Assembly (NCBI GenBank): GCA_934047225.1
Contig: OW203989.1
Location: forward strand, 18,823,977-18,887,976
Reading direction: 5' to 3'
DNA from: Ypsolopha sequella
Taxonomy: Eukaryota; Arthropoda; Insecta; Lepidoptera; Ypsolophidae
DNA: 64,000 nucleotides
The notes under the pieces were generated by a model. The model was not told the DNA's origin and did no database searches. It was given only the letters and a program-made list of their open reading frames with translations. Shown here piece after piece: positions 33,518-44,655 of the stretch; position 1 is the first letter of the stretch, and each line of letters starts with the position of its first letter. The position numbers and the translations under genes are program-made.

Positions 33518-33845
33518 ATAAACAAACTTAGATCCTGCTTCGTTATTTTTATGAACAAACTTAGATCCTCCTTCGTTATTTTTATAAACAAACTTAGATC
33601 CTCCTTCGTTATTTTTATAAACAAATTTAGATCCTGCTTCGTTATTTTTATTAACAAACTTAGATCCTGCTTCGTTATTTTTATGAACAAACTTAGATCC
33701 TCCTTCGATATTTTTATAAACAAACGTAGATCCTGCTTCGTTATTTTTATAAACAAACTTAGATCCTGCTTCGTTATTTTTATGAACAAACTTAGATCCT
33801 CCTTCGATGTTTTTATGAACAAACTTAGATACTGCTTTGGTATTT
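33518..33845. repeat. 33-bp minisatellite, right part
   Basis: About ten units of the same 33-bp repeat. Units differ at the ATGAAC/ATAAAC and CTGCTTCG/CTCCTTCG positions. The open frames on both strands (11-residue periodic peptides) are a consequence of unit length divisible by three, not evidence of a gene. Confidence 0.9.
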
Positions 33846-36020
33846 TACGCTCATGTTTCAAAGTTTCAACCGAAGACTATTACTATTTAGTGGACCATGA
33901 ATAGTCTTCAAAAGATCAATATTGAAATTGGGAGACCAATGTCAACTAATACAAGCCTTGACCTTGTTTCCCTTGTAAAATCAAACTTCAAGATTAAATC
34001 CCTCGAAATTTATCTCCGAATTTCAAGATATGAATACACGTGATCTTTGCTTACGGTCGTCACTTTGATATACATTGACTACCGTTTTGAAGACTCATTA
34101 CTTGTGACTTTGTTGGAAATCAATGAATGGGATACATGGATAAAGTCTCCAACTCTCCATCTTGGTTGTAAGTACAGTTTACAGATATTTGAATTTGGTC
34201 TTGTTTGATGTCAAAATTCTTAGTCCCTGCCCGTGGCGATTTTTATATGAACATTCTTTAATGACTACACCGGGTTTGATCTTTGATATTAGGATTTTGT
34301 AACTTAGAGGTTACATTAATAATCGAATAACCTGTAAGAATTACGATGCGTTTATTAATATCCCTAAAGTAGTCACAATGTAATAGGTCCGTTTTGACGT
34401 ATGTCATCGCAACGTATCTATGGATGTGAACCATGCAAATCAGTAACTATGTCAACCGATTCTCACGAGAAATCGATTCAAAATATTATGAGTTTGTTAT
34501 CGTTTGAAATATTTTTAAGTTTATTGGGTATAATTTCCAGAATAAACATAATTGCCAAAGTCAACGTGAAAGAAAATATAAACAGTTCAAAAGTAAAGCC
34601 TAAAGTCACAAGAAAAAAACACTAAAAACAAACGGGAGCACATTGACTTCCAATATGGCGATAGAAAGATATTTCGGGTGCTAAAACCAGCTTTTAATTT
34701 TTTTTCTCTACGAAAAGAATCTGAAATGGAAATTCTTACCTGCCAGTAATATTTTGTAATGTTGTACTTCACTGACCTCAAATTAGATAGAGGTCTGAGC
34801 GTTGATAGATATAAAATACTGGCCAGTAAGAAAAATATGTAGGCTTCAAGATGAAAAAATTGCTCCATGCCTTATAAAAAAAAATACTGCCATATTTCTT
34901 ACCAGCCAATCTGTCTACTGATAGGATGATTTATGGAAAACTGCCTGTAAACCAATTCATTAATAAAAAAAATGGGACTTTAAGCAATAAATGCATGTTT
35001 TTTGTTTTTGTAAACTATAAGTTTAAAAGCTAAGTGGTATGTAACATTATTTAGCACAATTATTATATTATATTTTTCGGTATACGCGACACCGTTACAA
35101 AATGCAAATGTTCAAATCTAAAAAGTTTATATTTGCAAAAAGAAAAGGAAATTTAAACTTGGCTTTTTGTGTATTGGTCTCACAATTACAGATCATTACA
35201 ATTATTTTATCAATATTAAAACAAGTTAATTATTTTCACGTGGAATCGAATTGAGTCCGTGAAATTAGGCGATTATCTGATTACAACACTATTATTAAGA
35301 AAAAATTGACTGAGAATGTAACTGTTTTTGAGACATTGTGTAGTAATTCAAAATTGCATTTTATTTTGGAATAAACGTGAAAATAGTACTTGAAATATGT
35401 TCCGTGATAATTAAAAAACGTTTATTTATTTTCTTTAAACCCAATAAGTTAATAATTATTTGTTAACCGTTTCATTTATTACATGTAAAGTTATATTCTA
35501 TGGTCGTTCTTATCTGTCAAAACGGGCCTCTTATTTTGTGGCAACTGTAGGAGTCTTGTATCTTTGGTTTCATAGAGCAAAAATAGAATATTGTAAGACT
35601 TGTTGTTATAGTTTTAATTGAGAAACTAATCAAGTATCGATGTTTACTGGTATGCTCTTCCGAGAAACCGGATGTAAGTTGATAACACACGATAAGGCTT
35701 CTCGTTGTGCAAACGATTAATCATCTTAAACCTTTTATGTCAGGAAAAATAATAATAACATGTATTTATTGTTGAATTAATTAATTATAACGCAAAATTA
35801 TTAAACGAGTTACAAGAAAATGATTGAAAATAATTAGGGTGAAATGATCACATCGTGACCAAATCCTCCAACAAAGACAAAAAAAAAAAAAATTTAGTAG
35901 TGTTGTTTAATTTACTCTCAAAACAGCAGACCTAGGAAAGCGAATATAAGGGGGTTTTACCTAATAGCCTGGTTCAGTTTTCTCAATAGAGCCATTTTAT
36001 GAATTCTAGCGGCATGGAGG
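33846..36020. other. No recognisable gene
   Basis: AT-rich and non-coding. The 74-codon (34401-34625) and 93-codon (34587-34868) frames show no recognisable motif. Confidence 0.5.
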
Positions 36021-36024
36021 GTCA

Positions 36025-36450
36025 AATTTGGCCAATTGAGCGATTTTTACTAATTTGGACCTGCTGAACATGAATTTCGATGTTGGCACGCCCAAATCTT
36101 AGCCGTAAGTTCAGACTTTAAGATGGCGGACGTTTCCTTGATACTTATAATATTTTATTCTATGATATACCCCCGGGAGTTTTTTTTCCATCTAGGGTCA
36201 TTTTTGTCGTAAAACGCAAAAGTAATCGTTTTAAAATGTTCAAACAGTAATTTTGATTTTTTTAGTATGTAAAATAAGCGAAAAACGGATAGTTTCGGAA
36301 AAATATATTTGGCGTGCCAACGTCAAAAGCAGTGTTCAGTTTTTTCGCAAAACACAATATTTATCGTGTTTAAACTGTTTAAATAGTAACTTAGCCGTTT
36401 TTATGTAAACAAATATATCGAGGGTATACTGCGAGAACCAGCTAAGTGCA
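36025..36450 (+). repeat. Interspersed repeat 'GGCGTGCCAACxTC', copy 1
   Basis: It contains inverted sub-blocks GATGTTGGCACGCCCAAAT (36072) and TTTGGCGTGCCAACGTCAAA (36308), and ends with TATCGAGGGTATACTGCGAG. An inverted, internally deleted copy is at 45235-45380. Confidence 0.65.
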
Positions 36451-36960
36451 AGTTTTATAGTTTTGAGTAAATCCATTTAGAATGTTTAAATATTTTGAAT
36501 TGCTATACGGAATGCAGATAGAGCTGTTTGTTCAAATCAAAATAATAGTAATAAAACTAAACAATGGTAAAACTAAATAAAACAAACATAATAATTTCAA
36601 AATTTTAAGGAAATATAAGTATTAATGATTAAGGTCGTAACTTTAGTCGGTTTTACCTGTAAATGTAAAATATTGTTTTTCTCACACTACGTTTTGATTT
36701 ATTTGAGTTTAGTTTGAAAATATTGTAGAATTAGTTTATGCAACACTAGTACTCCAACAAAAGTTTCTTTTATCTCTTTAATTCGGTGTTTTTAATTAAA
36801 TAAGTCAAAACTTATATGGTTTTGCTTGAACATAATTTCAAATATTATAATAAGGTAAATCCAATTAAAACAACACATACATATTATTTCATTTTATTTT
36901 AATTTTACATAAATTAAGATTTAAAATTTAAATTTACACGGTCATTATAAACATTATTGG
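36451..36960. other. No recognisable gene
   Basis: AT-rich and non-coding. Confidence 0.5.
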
Positions 36961-36961
36961 G

Positions 36962-37041
36962 AGTACCGGACTCACCGAACTTTAACTCTGCTGAAAATTC
37001 GGGAAAATATAAAAACCAAATACGGTGAGTCCCGTACTTTT
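36962..37041. repeat. Small inverted-repeat element abutting the OTU array
   Basis: GAGTACCGGACTCACCG and CGGTGAGTCCCGTACTT are inverted over 80 bp. It lies immediately upstream of the first tandem unit. Confidence 0.6.
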
Positions 37042-37046
37042 AATCT

Positions 37047-37066
37047 GGGGGCACGGCAGTGCCCCC
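37047..37066 (+). repeat. Stem-loop at start of unit 1
   Basis: GGGGGCAC-GGCA-GTGCCCCC: a perfect 8-bp GC-rich stem with a 4-base loop, three bases in from the unit boundary. The identical stem-loop is at 39672-39691 in unit 2. Confidence 0.9.
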
Positions 37067-39110
37067 GCAAAGTCTCGCAGAAAAAACGCGGAACGGCCGT
37101 ACCATCCTTTTCTCGAAGCAACTCACGGCACTTTCAACCCCCCTGTATCTTCGTTGTGGGTGAAGCTAGAAGTCTGAAATTTCAGGAACTAAGAGTACTT
37201 ACTGAACCTATATCTGACCCCAAATTACAACTTTGTACCTATATTCGATTACGAAATATCTCAAGTCAAAGTTCCCTTATTTTGTCACTGACTGACTGAC
37301 ACATCATCAAAAGTCTAAAGGTGTTCTAGCAGGCCTACAAACTTGAAATTTTGCATGCGGTTAGTGTTAAGTGTACATTGCAACAAAAAAATATAAAATT
37401 GTTATTTGCGGTTGGTAATTTAATATTTCCATACAAAGTCTATACAAAATGTATGTTTCCAGCTGCATCTATAAATTTTTATGACACTAGATGACGTTGG
37501 TGGTATGCTGCTTTGCATTAAAGACGCCTAAAATGAAAAATTCTACGTTAAAGTTAAAGTGCAAAAACTAAAAAATAAAACCGGTAAAGTGCGAATCTGA
37601 CTCGTGCATAAAGAGTTCCGTACCCCTACACAATGCGGGTACGGAACCCTAAAAGTAAATAACAAAAATAAAGATGCCATAGCAACATTAAGGCGACAAA
37701 AAACAAAGCGATAAAACGGTAGCGCCTGACGAACAATTCGGTACCTTTTTAGTACGGAGCCCAAATTTTCATTATTTTACTTTAAAGTATTTACTACAGA
37801 CTGCCCAAAGTTTAAACTTTTACTTGTATGTTGTATTACCGTTCTAAAGATAGAGCCTTTGTTATAATAATCTGTTCCTTGGGTAAGGCACCCTAAAAAG
37901 GGTGGTTTATAATGTTCCACACATTCACAATATTAGTCTATTTAAGAAGAAAATATCAACATTTCGTAATTAAGTCACTAAAAAAACGGTAGTTTGCGAA
38001 TCCGACTCGCGCATAAAGGGTTCCGTACCCCTACACAATACGGGTATGGAACCCTAAATGTAAATTGCAACAACATATATAGCACCATCAAGGCGACAAA
38101 AAACAAAGCGATAAAACGGTAGCACCTGACAAACAATTCGGTACCTTTTTAGGAAGGAACCCTAATTTTTATTATTTCTTATTTTACTTTAAAGTAGTCT
38201 GCCTAAATTTTCAACTTGTATGTATAACCGTTCTAACGATAGAGCCTTTGTTATAATAATTTGTGCTTTGGGTAAGGAACCCTAAAACACATTTAGTCTA
38301 TTTAAGAAGATAAATATCAATATTTCGTAATTAAGTCGCTATTAAACCGGCTAAGTGCAATTCAGACTCGCTCACGAAGGATTCCGTACTACCATCACAC
38401 AATATGGGTACGAAACCACAAATCATTATGGTAAATACCAACAATAAAGATGACATAGCAACATCAAGGTGACAAAAAACAAGACGCTAAAATGGTAGCG
38501 CCTGACAAACAAATCAGCACCTTTTGAATACGGAACTCTAATATTTATATGCCCAAAATTGTTGTTTTATAAAGATAGAGCTGAAACAAATAACATCGAA
38601 TAATTGGACCCCCTTTGGATTTCCATTTATTGAACTTTTTATGCTGTGATAGGGGCCATATTATTATTTGCCGTGATAGAGGACAATGTAACATATATTA
38701 TGTGAAAATATTTACGCGCTACCTATAACGGCTGAAGCTGTTGACCCATGTGATAGATGGATAGACAGCGGAGGATTAGTAATAGGGTCACGGAACCCTA
38801 AAAATCAAGGTAAAAGGTTATTTATCAAGTAAAGCTTTAAATATATTAAAGGAAAAATAAAGCGGCTAATGTTGTTTTATTTGTATATGCTCTATGATGT
38901 AGGTATATTGAAATGTCATGTACTCGTGTGTCATTCAAAAAAGACCAGGTTTAGCCCATTATTCTCAGAGGTTTAGACATAATAATGTACTCTGTGGCTT
39001 AGACTGACAAGCCTGCCTTTCACTTCATGGTGAAAAGAAATTTTAACCTGCCTGTTGCATCTATTTGTGGATAATAGTAATAATAACTTACAGTAAAAAT
39101 TGATATTGCA

Positions 39111-39341
39111 ATGAAACCTGAAATATTGTACATAAATGAAAATCCTTGTCCACACCTAGTTGTCCCTATACCTGGAGATGGTTCATGTTTGTTCCATTCT
39201 TTGTCATTCTCTATGTATGGGAACATTGAGTCGTCATATGACATTAGGTGTGCGGTAGTTGAGTATGTGGTAGCGCATTGGGATGAAATGCAACTTTATA
39301 CGTGTGACGAGCGTGGAGACACATGTACTCGACAGCAATGA
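39111..39341 (+). pseudogene. OTU-type cysteine protease fragment, copy 1
   Basis: OTU proteases remove ubiquitin, or act in similar isopeptide cleavage. Here the frame holds the catalytic Cys box at residues 20-28 (IPGDGSCLF, with the Asp-Gly-x-Cys signature, Cys26) followed by the family's HSLS-x-YGN stretch. The frame stops after 76 codons. The sequence continues in another frame (39322-39440: TTTYGSVSELMAATT-like), then a deletion of about 158 bp relative to copy 2 removes the part that would carry the catalytic His. This copy therefore cannot form a complete OTU active site. A further open frame (39283-39564) contains the unit's C-terminal block NITREEKKEDYLQKEM. OTU domains are carried by several eukaryotic mobile elements, which fits the repeat context better than a host gene. 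Confidence 0.75.
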
Positions 39342-39668
39342 TGAAAACTACCACCTACGGTTCCGTATCCGAACTTATGGCAGCCACTACTTTGTATCCA
39401 TTTACGTTCGAGGTTTACAAAAATGGCCGTTTGAGAGGATCATTCTTAGAAATATTACCCGAGAAGAAAAAAAGGAGGACTACCTACAAAAAGAAATGAG
39501 ATCCCATCAAAAACATAAAATGTACAAAAATGGCAAGTCCCGCAACGCAATCCTTCCACCGTAAAAAGTTGTGAGATCTTATGTAAAGCCAAGTCTGCTA
39601 TTTTAGTTTTTATGTAAGCACCTTTTCATTTAAGTTAGTATGGGAGCACCTATTTAACAAATTTATCA

Positions 39669-42485
39669 TCTGGGGGCACGGCAGTGCCCCCGCAAAGTCT
39701 CGCAGAAAAAACGCGGAACGGCCGTACCATCCTTTTCTCGAAGCAACTCACGGCACTTTCAACCCCCCTGTATCTTCGTTGTGGGTGAAGCTAGAAGTCT
39801 GAAATTTCAGGAACTAAGAGTACTTACTGAACCTATATCTGACCCCAAATTACAACTTTGTATCTATATTTGATTACGAAATATCTCAAGTCAAAGTTCC
39901 CTTATTTTGTCACTGACTGACTGACACATCATCAAAAGTCTAAAGGTGTTCTAGCAAGCCTACAAACTTGAAATTTTGTATGCGGTAAGTGTTAAGTGTA
40001 CATTGCAACAAAAAAATATAAAAATGTTATTTGCGGTTGGTAATTTAATATTTCCATACAAAGTTTATACAAAATGTATGTTTCCAGCTGCATCTATAAA
40101 TTTGTATGACACTAGATGACGTTGCTGGTATGCTGCTTTGCATTAAAGACGCCTAAAACGAAAAATTCTACGTTAAAGTTAAAGTGCGAAAACTAAAAAA
40201 TAAAACCGGTAAAGTGCGAATCTGACTCGTCCATAAAGAGTTCCGTACCCCTACACAATACGGGTATGGAACCCTCAAAGTAAATAACAACAATATAGAT
40301 GCCATAGCAACATTAAGGCGACAAAAAACAAAGCGATAAAACGGTAGCGCCTGACAAACAATTCGGTACCTTTTTAGTACGGGACCCAAATTTTCATTAT
40401 TTTACTTTAAAGTATTTACTACAGACTGCCCAAAGTTTAAACTTTTACTTGTATGTTGTATTACCGTTCTAAAGATAGAGCCTTTGTTATAATAATCTGT
40501 TCCTTGGGTAAGGCACCCTAAAAAGGGTGGCTTATAATGTTCCACATATTCACAATATTAGTCTATTTAAGAAGAAAATATCAACATTTCGTAATTAAGT
40601 CACTAAAAAAACGGTAGTGTGCGAATCCGACTCGCGCATAAAGGGTTCCGTACCCCTACACTATACGGGTATGGAACCCTAAAAGTAAATTGCAACAACA
40701 TAGATGCCATAGCACCATCAAGGCGACAAAAAACAAAGCGATAAAACGGTAGCGCCTGACAAACAATTCGGTACCTTTTTAGGAAGGAACCCTAATTTGT
40801 ATTATTTCTTATTTTACTTTAAAGTAGTCTGCCTAAATTTTCAACTTGTAGGTACTTGTATGTATAACCGTTCTAACGATAGAGCCTTTATTATAATAAT
40901 TTGTGCTTTGGGTAAGGAACCCTAAAACACATTTAGTCTATTTAAGAAGATAAATATCAACATTTCGTAATTAAGTCGCTATTAAACCGGCTAAGTGCAA
41001 GTCAGACTCGCTCACGAAGGGTTCCGTACTACCATCACACAATATGGATACGAAACCCCAAATCATTATGGTAAATACCAACAATAAAGATGACATAGCA
41101 ACATCAAGGCGACAAAAACAAGGCGCTAAAATGGTAGCGCCTGACAAACAAATCAGCACATTTTGAAAACGGAACTCTAATATTTATATGCCCAAAATTG
41201 TTGTTTTATAAAGATAGAGCTGAAACAAATAACATCGAATAATTGGACCCCCCCTTGGATTTCCATTTATTGAAATTTTTATGCTGTGATAGGGGCCATA
41301 TTATTATTTGCCGCGATAGAGGACAATGTAACATATATTATGTGAAAATATTTACGCGCTACCTATAACGGCTGAAGCTGTAGACCCATGTGATAGATGG
41401 ATAGACAGCGGAGGATTAGTAATAGGGTCACGGAACCTAATGATACGGAACCCTAAAAATCAAGGTAAAAGGTTATTTATCAAGTAAAGCTTTAAATATA
41501 TTAAAGGAAAAATAAAGCGGCTAATGTTGTTTTATTTGTATATGCATACTCTATGATGTAGGTATATTGAAATGTCTATGTACTCGTGTGTCATTCAAAA
41601 AAGACCAGGTTTAGCTCATTATTTTGAGAGGTTTAGACATAATAATGTACTCTGTGGCTTAGACTGACAAGCCTGCCTTTCACTTCATGGTCAAAAGAAA
41701 TTTTAACCTGCCTGTTGCATCTAATTGTGGATAATAGTAATAATAACTTACCGTAAAAATTAATATTGCAATGGAACCTGAAATATTGTACATAAATGAA
41801 AATCCTTGTCCACACCTAGTTGTCCCTATACCTGGAGATGGTTCATGTTTGTTCCATTCTTTGTCATTCTCTATGTATGGGAACATTAAGTCGTCATATG
41901 ACATTAGGTGTGCGGTAGTCGAGTATGTGGTAGCGCATTGGGATGAAATGCAACTTTATACGTGTGACGAGCGTGGAGACACATGTACTCGACAGCAATG
42001 ATGCAAACTACCACCTACGGTTCCGTATCCGAACTTATGGCAGCCACCGCTTTGTATCCATTTATGTTCGAGGTTTACGAAAATTGCCGTTTGAGAGGAT
42101 CATTCGGTGGCGATCCTGGGATGCCAGTGAAACGTTTACCATTCTTTGGTAGTTTCTTAGGTGGTCATTATGAAATGCTCCTTCCCTGTACTAGTTTCTC
42201 AGGAGTATGTCCTAATGATCAGTTAAAGGGAGTGGGTTTTAAGAAAATCCGCAGCTGACGTGCAAGAAATATTACCCGAGAAGAAAAAAAGGACGACTAC
42301 CTACAAAAAGAAATGAGATCCCATCAAAAACATAAAATGTACAAAAATGGCAAGTCTCGCAACGCAATCTTTCCACCGTAAAAAGTTGTGAGATCTTATG
42401 TAAAGCCAAGTCTGCTATTTTAGTTTTTATTGAAGCACCTTTTCATTTAAGTTAGTATGGGAGCACCTATTTAACAAATTTATCA
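39669..42485 (+). repeat. Tandem duplication unit 2 (2.8 kb), OTU-carrying
   Basis: It begins at the same TCTGGGGGCACGG position as unit 1, and sequence similarity runs to ATTTATCA at its end. It contains three sub-repeats (near 40204, 40610 and 40985). It has about 190 bp more than unit 1, mainly the 158-bp OTU segment at 42106-42264 and a duplicated ACGGAACCCTAA stretch near 41450. Beyond 42485 the sequence continues into the inverted-repeat arm, whereas unit 1 is cut there. This suggests unit 2 keeps the original end. Confidence 0.9.
41771..42258 (+). pseudogene. OTU-type cysteine protease, copy 2, frameshifted
   Basis: The first frame, 41771-42001, has the Cys box (GDGSCLF, Cys26) and DERGDTC. 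The second, 41983-42258, in another frame, continues with TTYGSVSELMAAT, YPFMFEVYEN and the His box FLGGHYEML (His at 42166-42168). Together the two frames span a full OTU fold of about 160 residues, so the only obvious lesion between Cys and His is a frameshift near 41990. Because the same frameshift position is seen in copy 1, the shift predates the duplication, or else a short intron or recoding site lies here. I see no GT-AG pair that resolves it. The downstream ORF tail with NITREEKKDDYLQKEM (from 42265) is in a further frame. Confidence 0.75.
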
Positions 42486-42940
42486 TTAATTGTTTCCTAT
42501 TTAGTTACCTACCAACATTAAGTGACTGTATTAATATTAGTCATCTTTATTTCCTAATAAAATGTGGTGACTTTGCAATCGCAGAGCACAAATAAAGCAC
42601 TGATGCGTAGAAATATCTTCTCAAATCGTTAATAAATTGGTATTAGGTAGCTGATATGTTGTATATGTTGCTGTGCGATTGCGAAGTCACTATATTTTAT
42701 TAGAGAAATAAAGATGACTAATATTAATACAGTCACTTACTGTTGGTAGGTAACTAAATAGGAAACAATTAATGATAAATTTGTTAGATAGGTGCTCCCA
42801 TACTTACTTAAATGAAAAGGTGCTTCCATAAAAACTAAAATAGCAGACTTGGCTTTACATAAGATCTCACAACTTTTTACGGTGGAAAGATTGCGTTGCG
42901 AGACTTGCCATTTTTGTACATTTTATGTTTTTGATGGGAT
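42318..42940. repeat. Large inverted repeat, about 270-bp arms
   Basis: Arms 42318-42588 and about 42672-42940 are reverse complements with few mismatches, around an 83-bp spacer. The left arm is the 3' end of unit 2 plus about 100 bp beyond it, including the end of its ORF (CAAGTCTCGCAACGCAATC). AATAAA-type signals occur at 42556-42561 and 42590. The right arm is the same 3' end pointing the other way. Confidence 0.9.
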
Positions 42941-44283
42941 AGTGTTTACATAAATTGTCTTGAAATCTAAATATTGAGCACATTTTTGTCTTGTAATAAA
43001 TGAATGTCAGAATGTATTTATCTAAGGACCTTTTGTCACAGAGAAATCAAAAATACAATTTTCTGTTATAGATTTCTATTACGTGTATCGCAGTAAGTCT
43101 TACTAAATTAATCTGAAAGATGGGAATCTTCATATAACCACGCTTCACTTGCAGTTGGTTCAGGTAAGCTCTCACGGATCGTTTTATCAGTAACAATACT
43201 ATTGATCCAACTGTGCAGTTCTTCGGGAATAATTCCATTATTGTATAAGTTGACCAGGTCTTTTTTTTGGCTCGCTTATTGGAAATTAGTTACCATAGGT
43301 TTTTTTCAGAATGCGTTTTCTTATCTGTGCAAGAGCTTCAACACTGGTCTTATTCGCAGGCTCATGATCACCTCTGTGGTCTTCTTCTTCAAATAAACCC
43401 GTTTCAGTCTTCTTTTAATCGCATTAACTATCACTGCTAGAGCAATACATAGTTTAACAGTAAAAGTTTTGACACAGCTGTACTTTTTCATTATTAAAAT
43501 AACATTTTTTGGCATAAGACCCCTGTGCTCTCTGAGTTCGTACAGCAAGTATTTTTTTAGGTTGTTCAACAGAAACACAAGCAAGAATGAAATTCTTTCG
43601 GCCTTTAAAATCCATATTCCAGAAATGTCTACAGATGTTCTTGCTCTTAGGTTTGGAATACGTTTCGGCACATTTAAACATACATCTTGAACAGTCCACT
43701 TCCTTAGGTACTTCAGCATGTCGATCCTTAGAGCGTACTTTATAGGGCAATCATTCTGCTCGTCTCTTCTTTGCGGTATTAACAGCCCAGTTATCTGGGT
43801 CTGATTTTCGCCATCTTTTTAGTGGTTTTACGGTTTTCCAGACCTTATCCAGTATTTCTGTAAGTAAAACCTGTGCAATATCAGCTGCATCTCTTTGCTG
43901 TTGGTTTACATTTTCCGAAATTTCAAGGTCCTCATCTAAGACTGCATTGAATTGATCTAAAAGATGATCATGACTCTGTTTTATCAAATCACTTACATTA
44001 ACTAGAGATATTCTATCCCCACATTTTCAACATTTTCACTCACAGGTATGTAGGATCTTCAGAATCAGAAACATCTCCAAAATAATTCTCCAACATATTT
44101 TCATCGTCGCTCGAGTTGAGTTCATTTCCCAACAAAAATAATTACTTTCCATGGTTCTATTGTCAACTTCACTTCCATTATTAAAGATAAAAGGTCCATA
44201 ATGGCATATAAAGTTTGATATGAAAGCTACCATTTTACGAAAAAGGTTATTTTGGTTGAATATGATTAAGTTCATGTAGGTAC

Positions 44284-44370
44284 CTTGGGTCTTTGAAGAA
44301 ACGTTCGGATTTACATCGCTAACACTATTATTATGTGGGACGCTTGTATTACTTGATGAGACATTATTTC
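44284..44370 (-). pseudogene. Exon 2 of the Cys-rich pseudogene
   Basis: It begins after the acceptor CTAACTTTCAG and stays in frame with exon 1. A candidate donor CAAG|GTACCT ends it at 44284. The frame also stays open beyond, so the second splice is less certain. Confidence 0.6.
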
Positions 44371-44594
44371 CTGAAAGTTAGGTAAATGTTAAAATAGTCG
44401 AGAATTAGAACACATAGGTACCTTTTTGAAACAAAAAACTATATGAATGCCTAGGTATATTTTTTCACGTTCGTTGGATGCTTTTTTTGTTAAAATGAAA
44501 ACTAAATTGATATACAAATAATTACAAGACAAAACATTTTTGTACCTATGGTCAAAATAAATCCGAATCAAAATAAAACTATGAATAAACTTAC

Positions 44595-44655
44595 CGATCT
44601 GTTTTTGGTCTTCTTTTAACACCAAAGACACTAAACGTCGATCTCTATACTCCAT
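44595..44655 (-). pseudogene. Exon 1 of the Cys-rich pseudogene
   Basis: 20 codons plus one base from ATG (44655), ending CAGATCG|GTAAG, an ideal donor. The one-base remainder combines with GA from exon 2 into Gly. Confidence 0.7.

Larger units (their letters stand above)
37044..39668 (+). repeat. Tandem duplication unit 1 (2.6 kb), OTU-carrying
   Basis: It starts TCTGGGGGCACGGCAGTGCC, preceded by A, and is followed directly by unit 2 with the same start. Sequence order: a terminal stem-loop; a 500-bp leader; three related sub-repeats (starting near 37579, 37985 and 38345), each with an AAAGTGCGAATCCGACTCG-like and a GGGTTCCGTACCCC-like block; a spacer; the OTU frame; and a 3' segment ending ATTTAACAAATTTATCA. 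It is nearly identical to unit 2 over most of its length. Confidence 0.9.
43050..44655 (-). pseudogene. Broken, spliced gene of a Cys-rich transposon-type family
   Basis: Minus strand. Exon 1 44655-44595 (MEYRDRRLVSLVLKEDQKQI) joins exon 2 (from 44370; NNVSSSNTSVPHNNSV) across a canonical GT…AG intron of 224 bp that keeps the frame. Next come an acidic block (GNELNSSDDENMLENYFGDV, SDSEDPTYL near 44050-44120), a block starting IKQSHDHLLDQF (43987 downward), a Cys block (CSRCMFKCAETY near 43670) with ICRHFWNMDFKGRKNFILAC, then VQLCQNFYC (near 43460), and after a frameshift HRGDHEPANKTSVEAL (43330-43380). Acidic DxDPxY, C-x2-C, FW-x-M-x-[FD]-x-R-x-x-F and RGxHxPxNKT occur in this order in a large arthropod family whose genomic copy number suggests a transposon. 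At least three frameshifts or stops disable it, and the catalytic C-terminal region is absent. Its downstream side meets the inverted-repeat arm. Confidence 0.7.

Noticed and set aside
32228..33845. CRISPR-like array of 33-bp repeats
   Set aside because: Units are contiguous with no spacers, and the sequence is eukaryotic.
33505..33904. Repeat proteins (117 and 118 codons) on both strands
   Set aside because: Both are produced by a 33-bp tandem repeat with no stops. There is no other coding sign.
39111..42258. OTU frames as a host deubiquitinase gene
   Set aside because: They lie in a tandem repeat unit with transposon-like sub-repeats, have frameshifts, and show no host exon structure.
43469..43690. 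Plus-strand frame at the Cys-rich pseudogene
   Set aside because: Antisense to a recognisable family on the minus strand.
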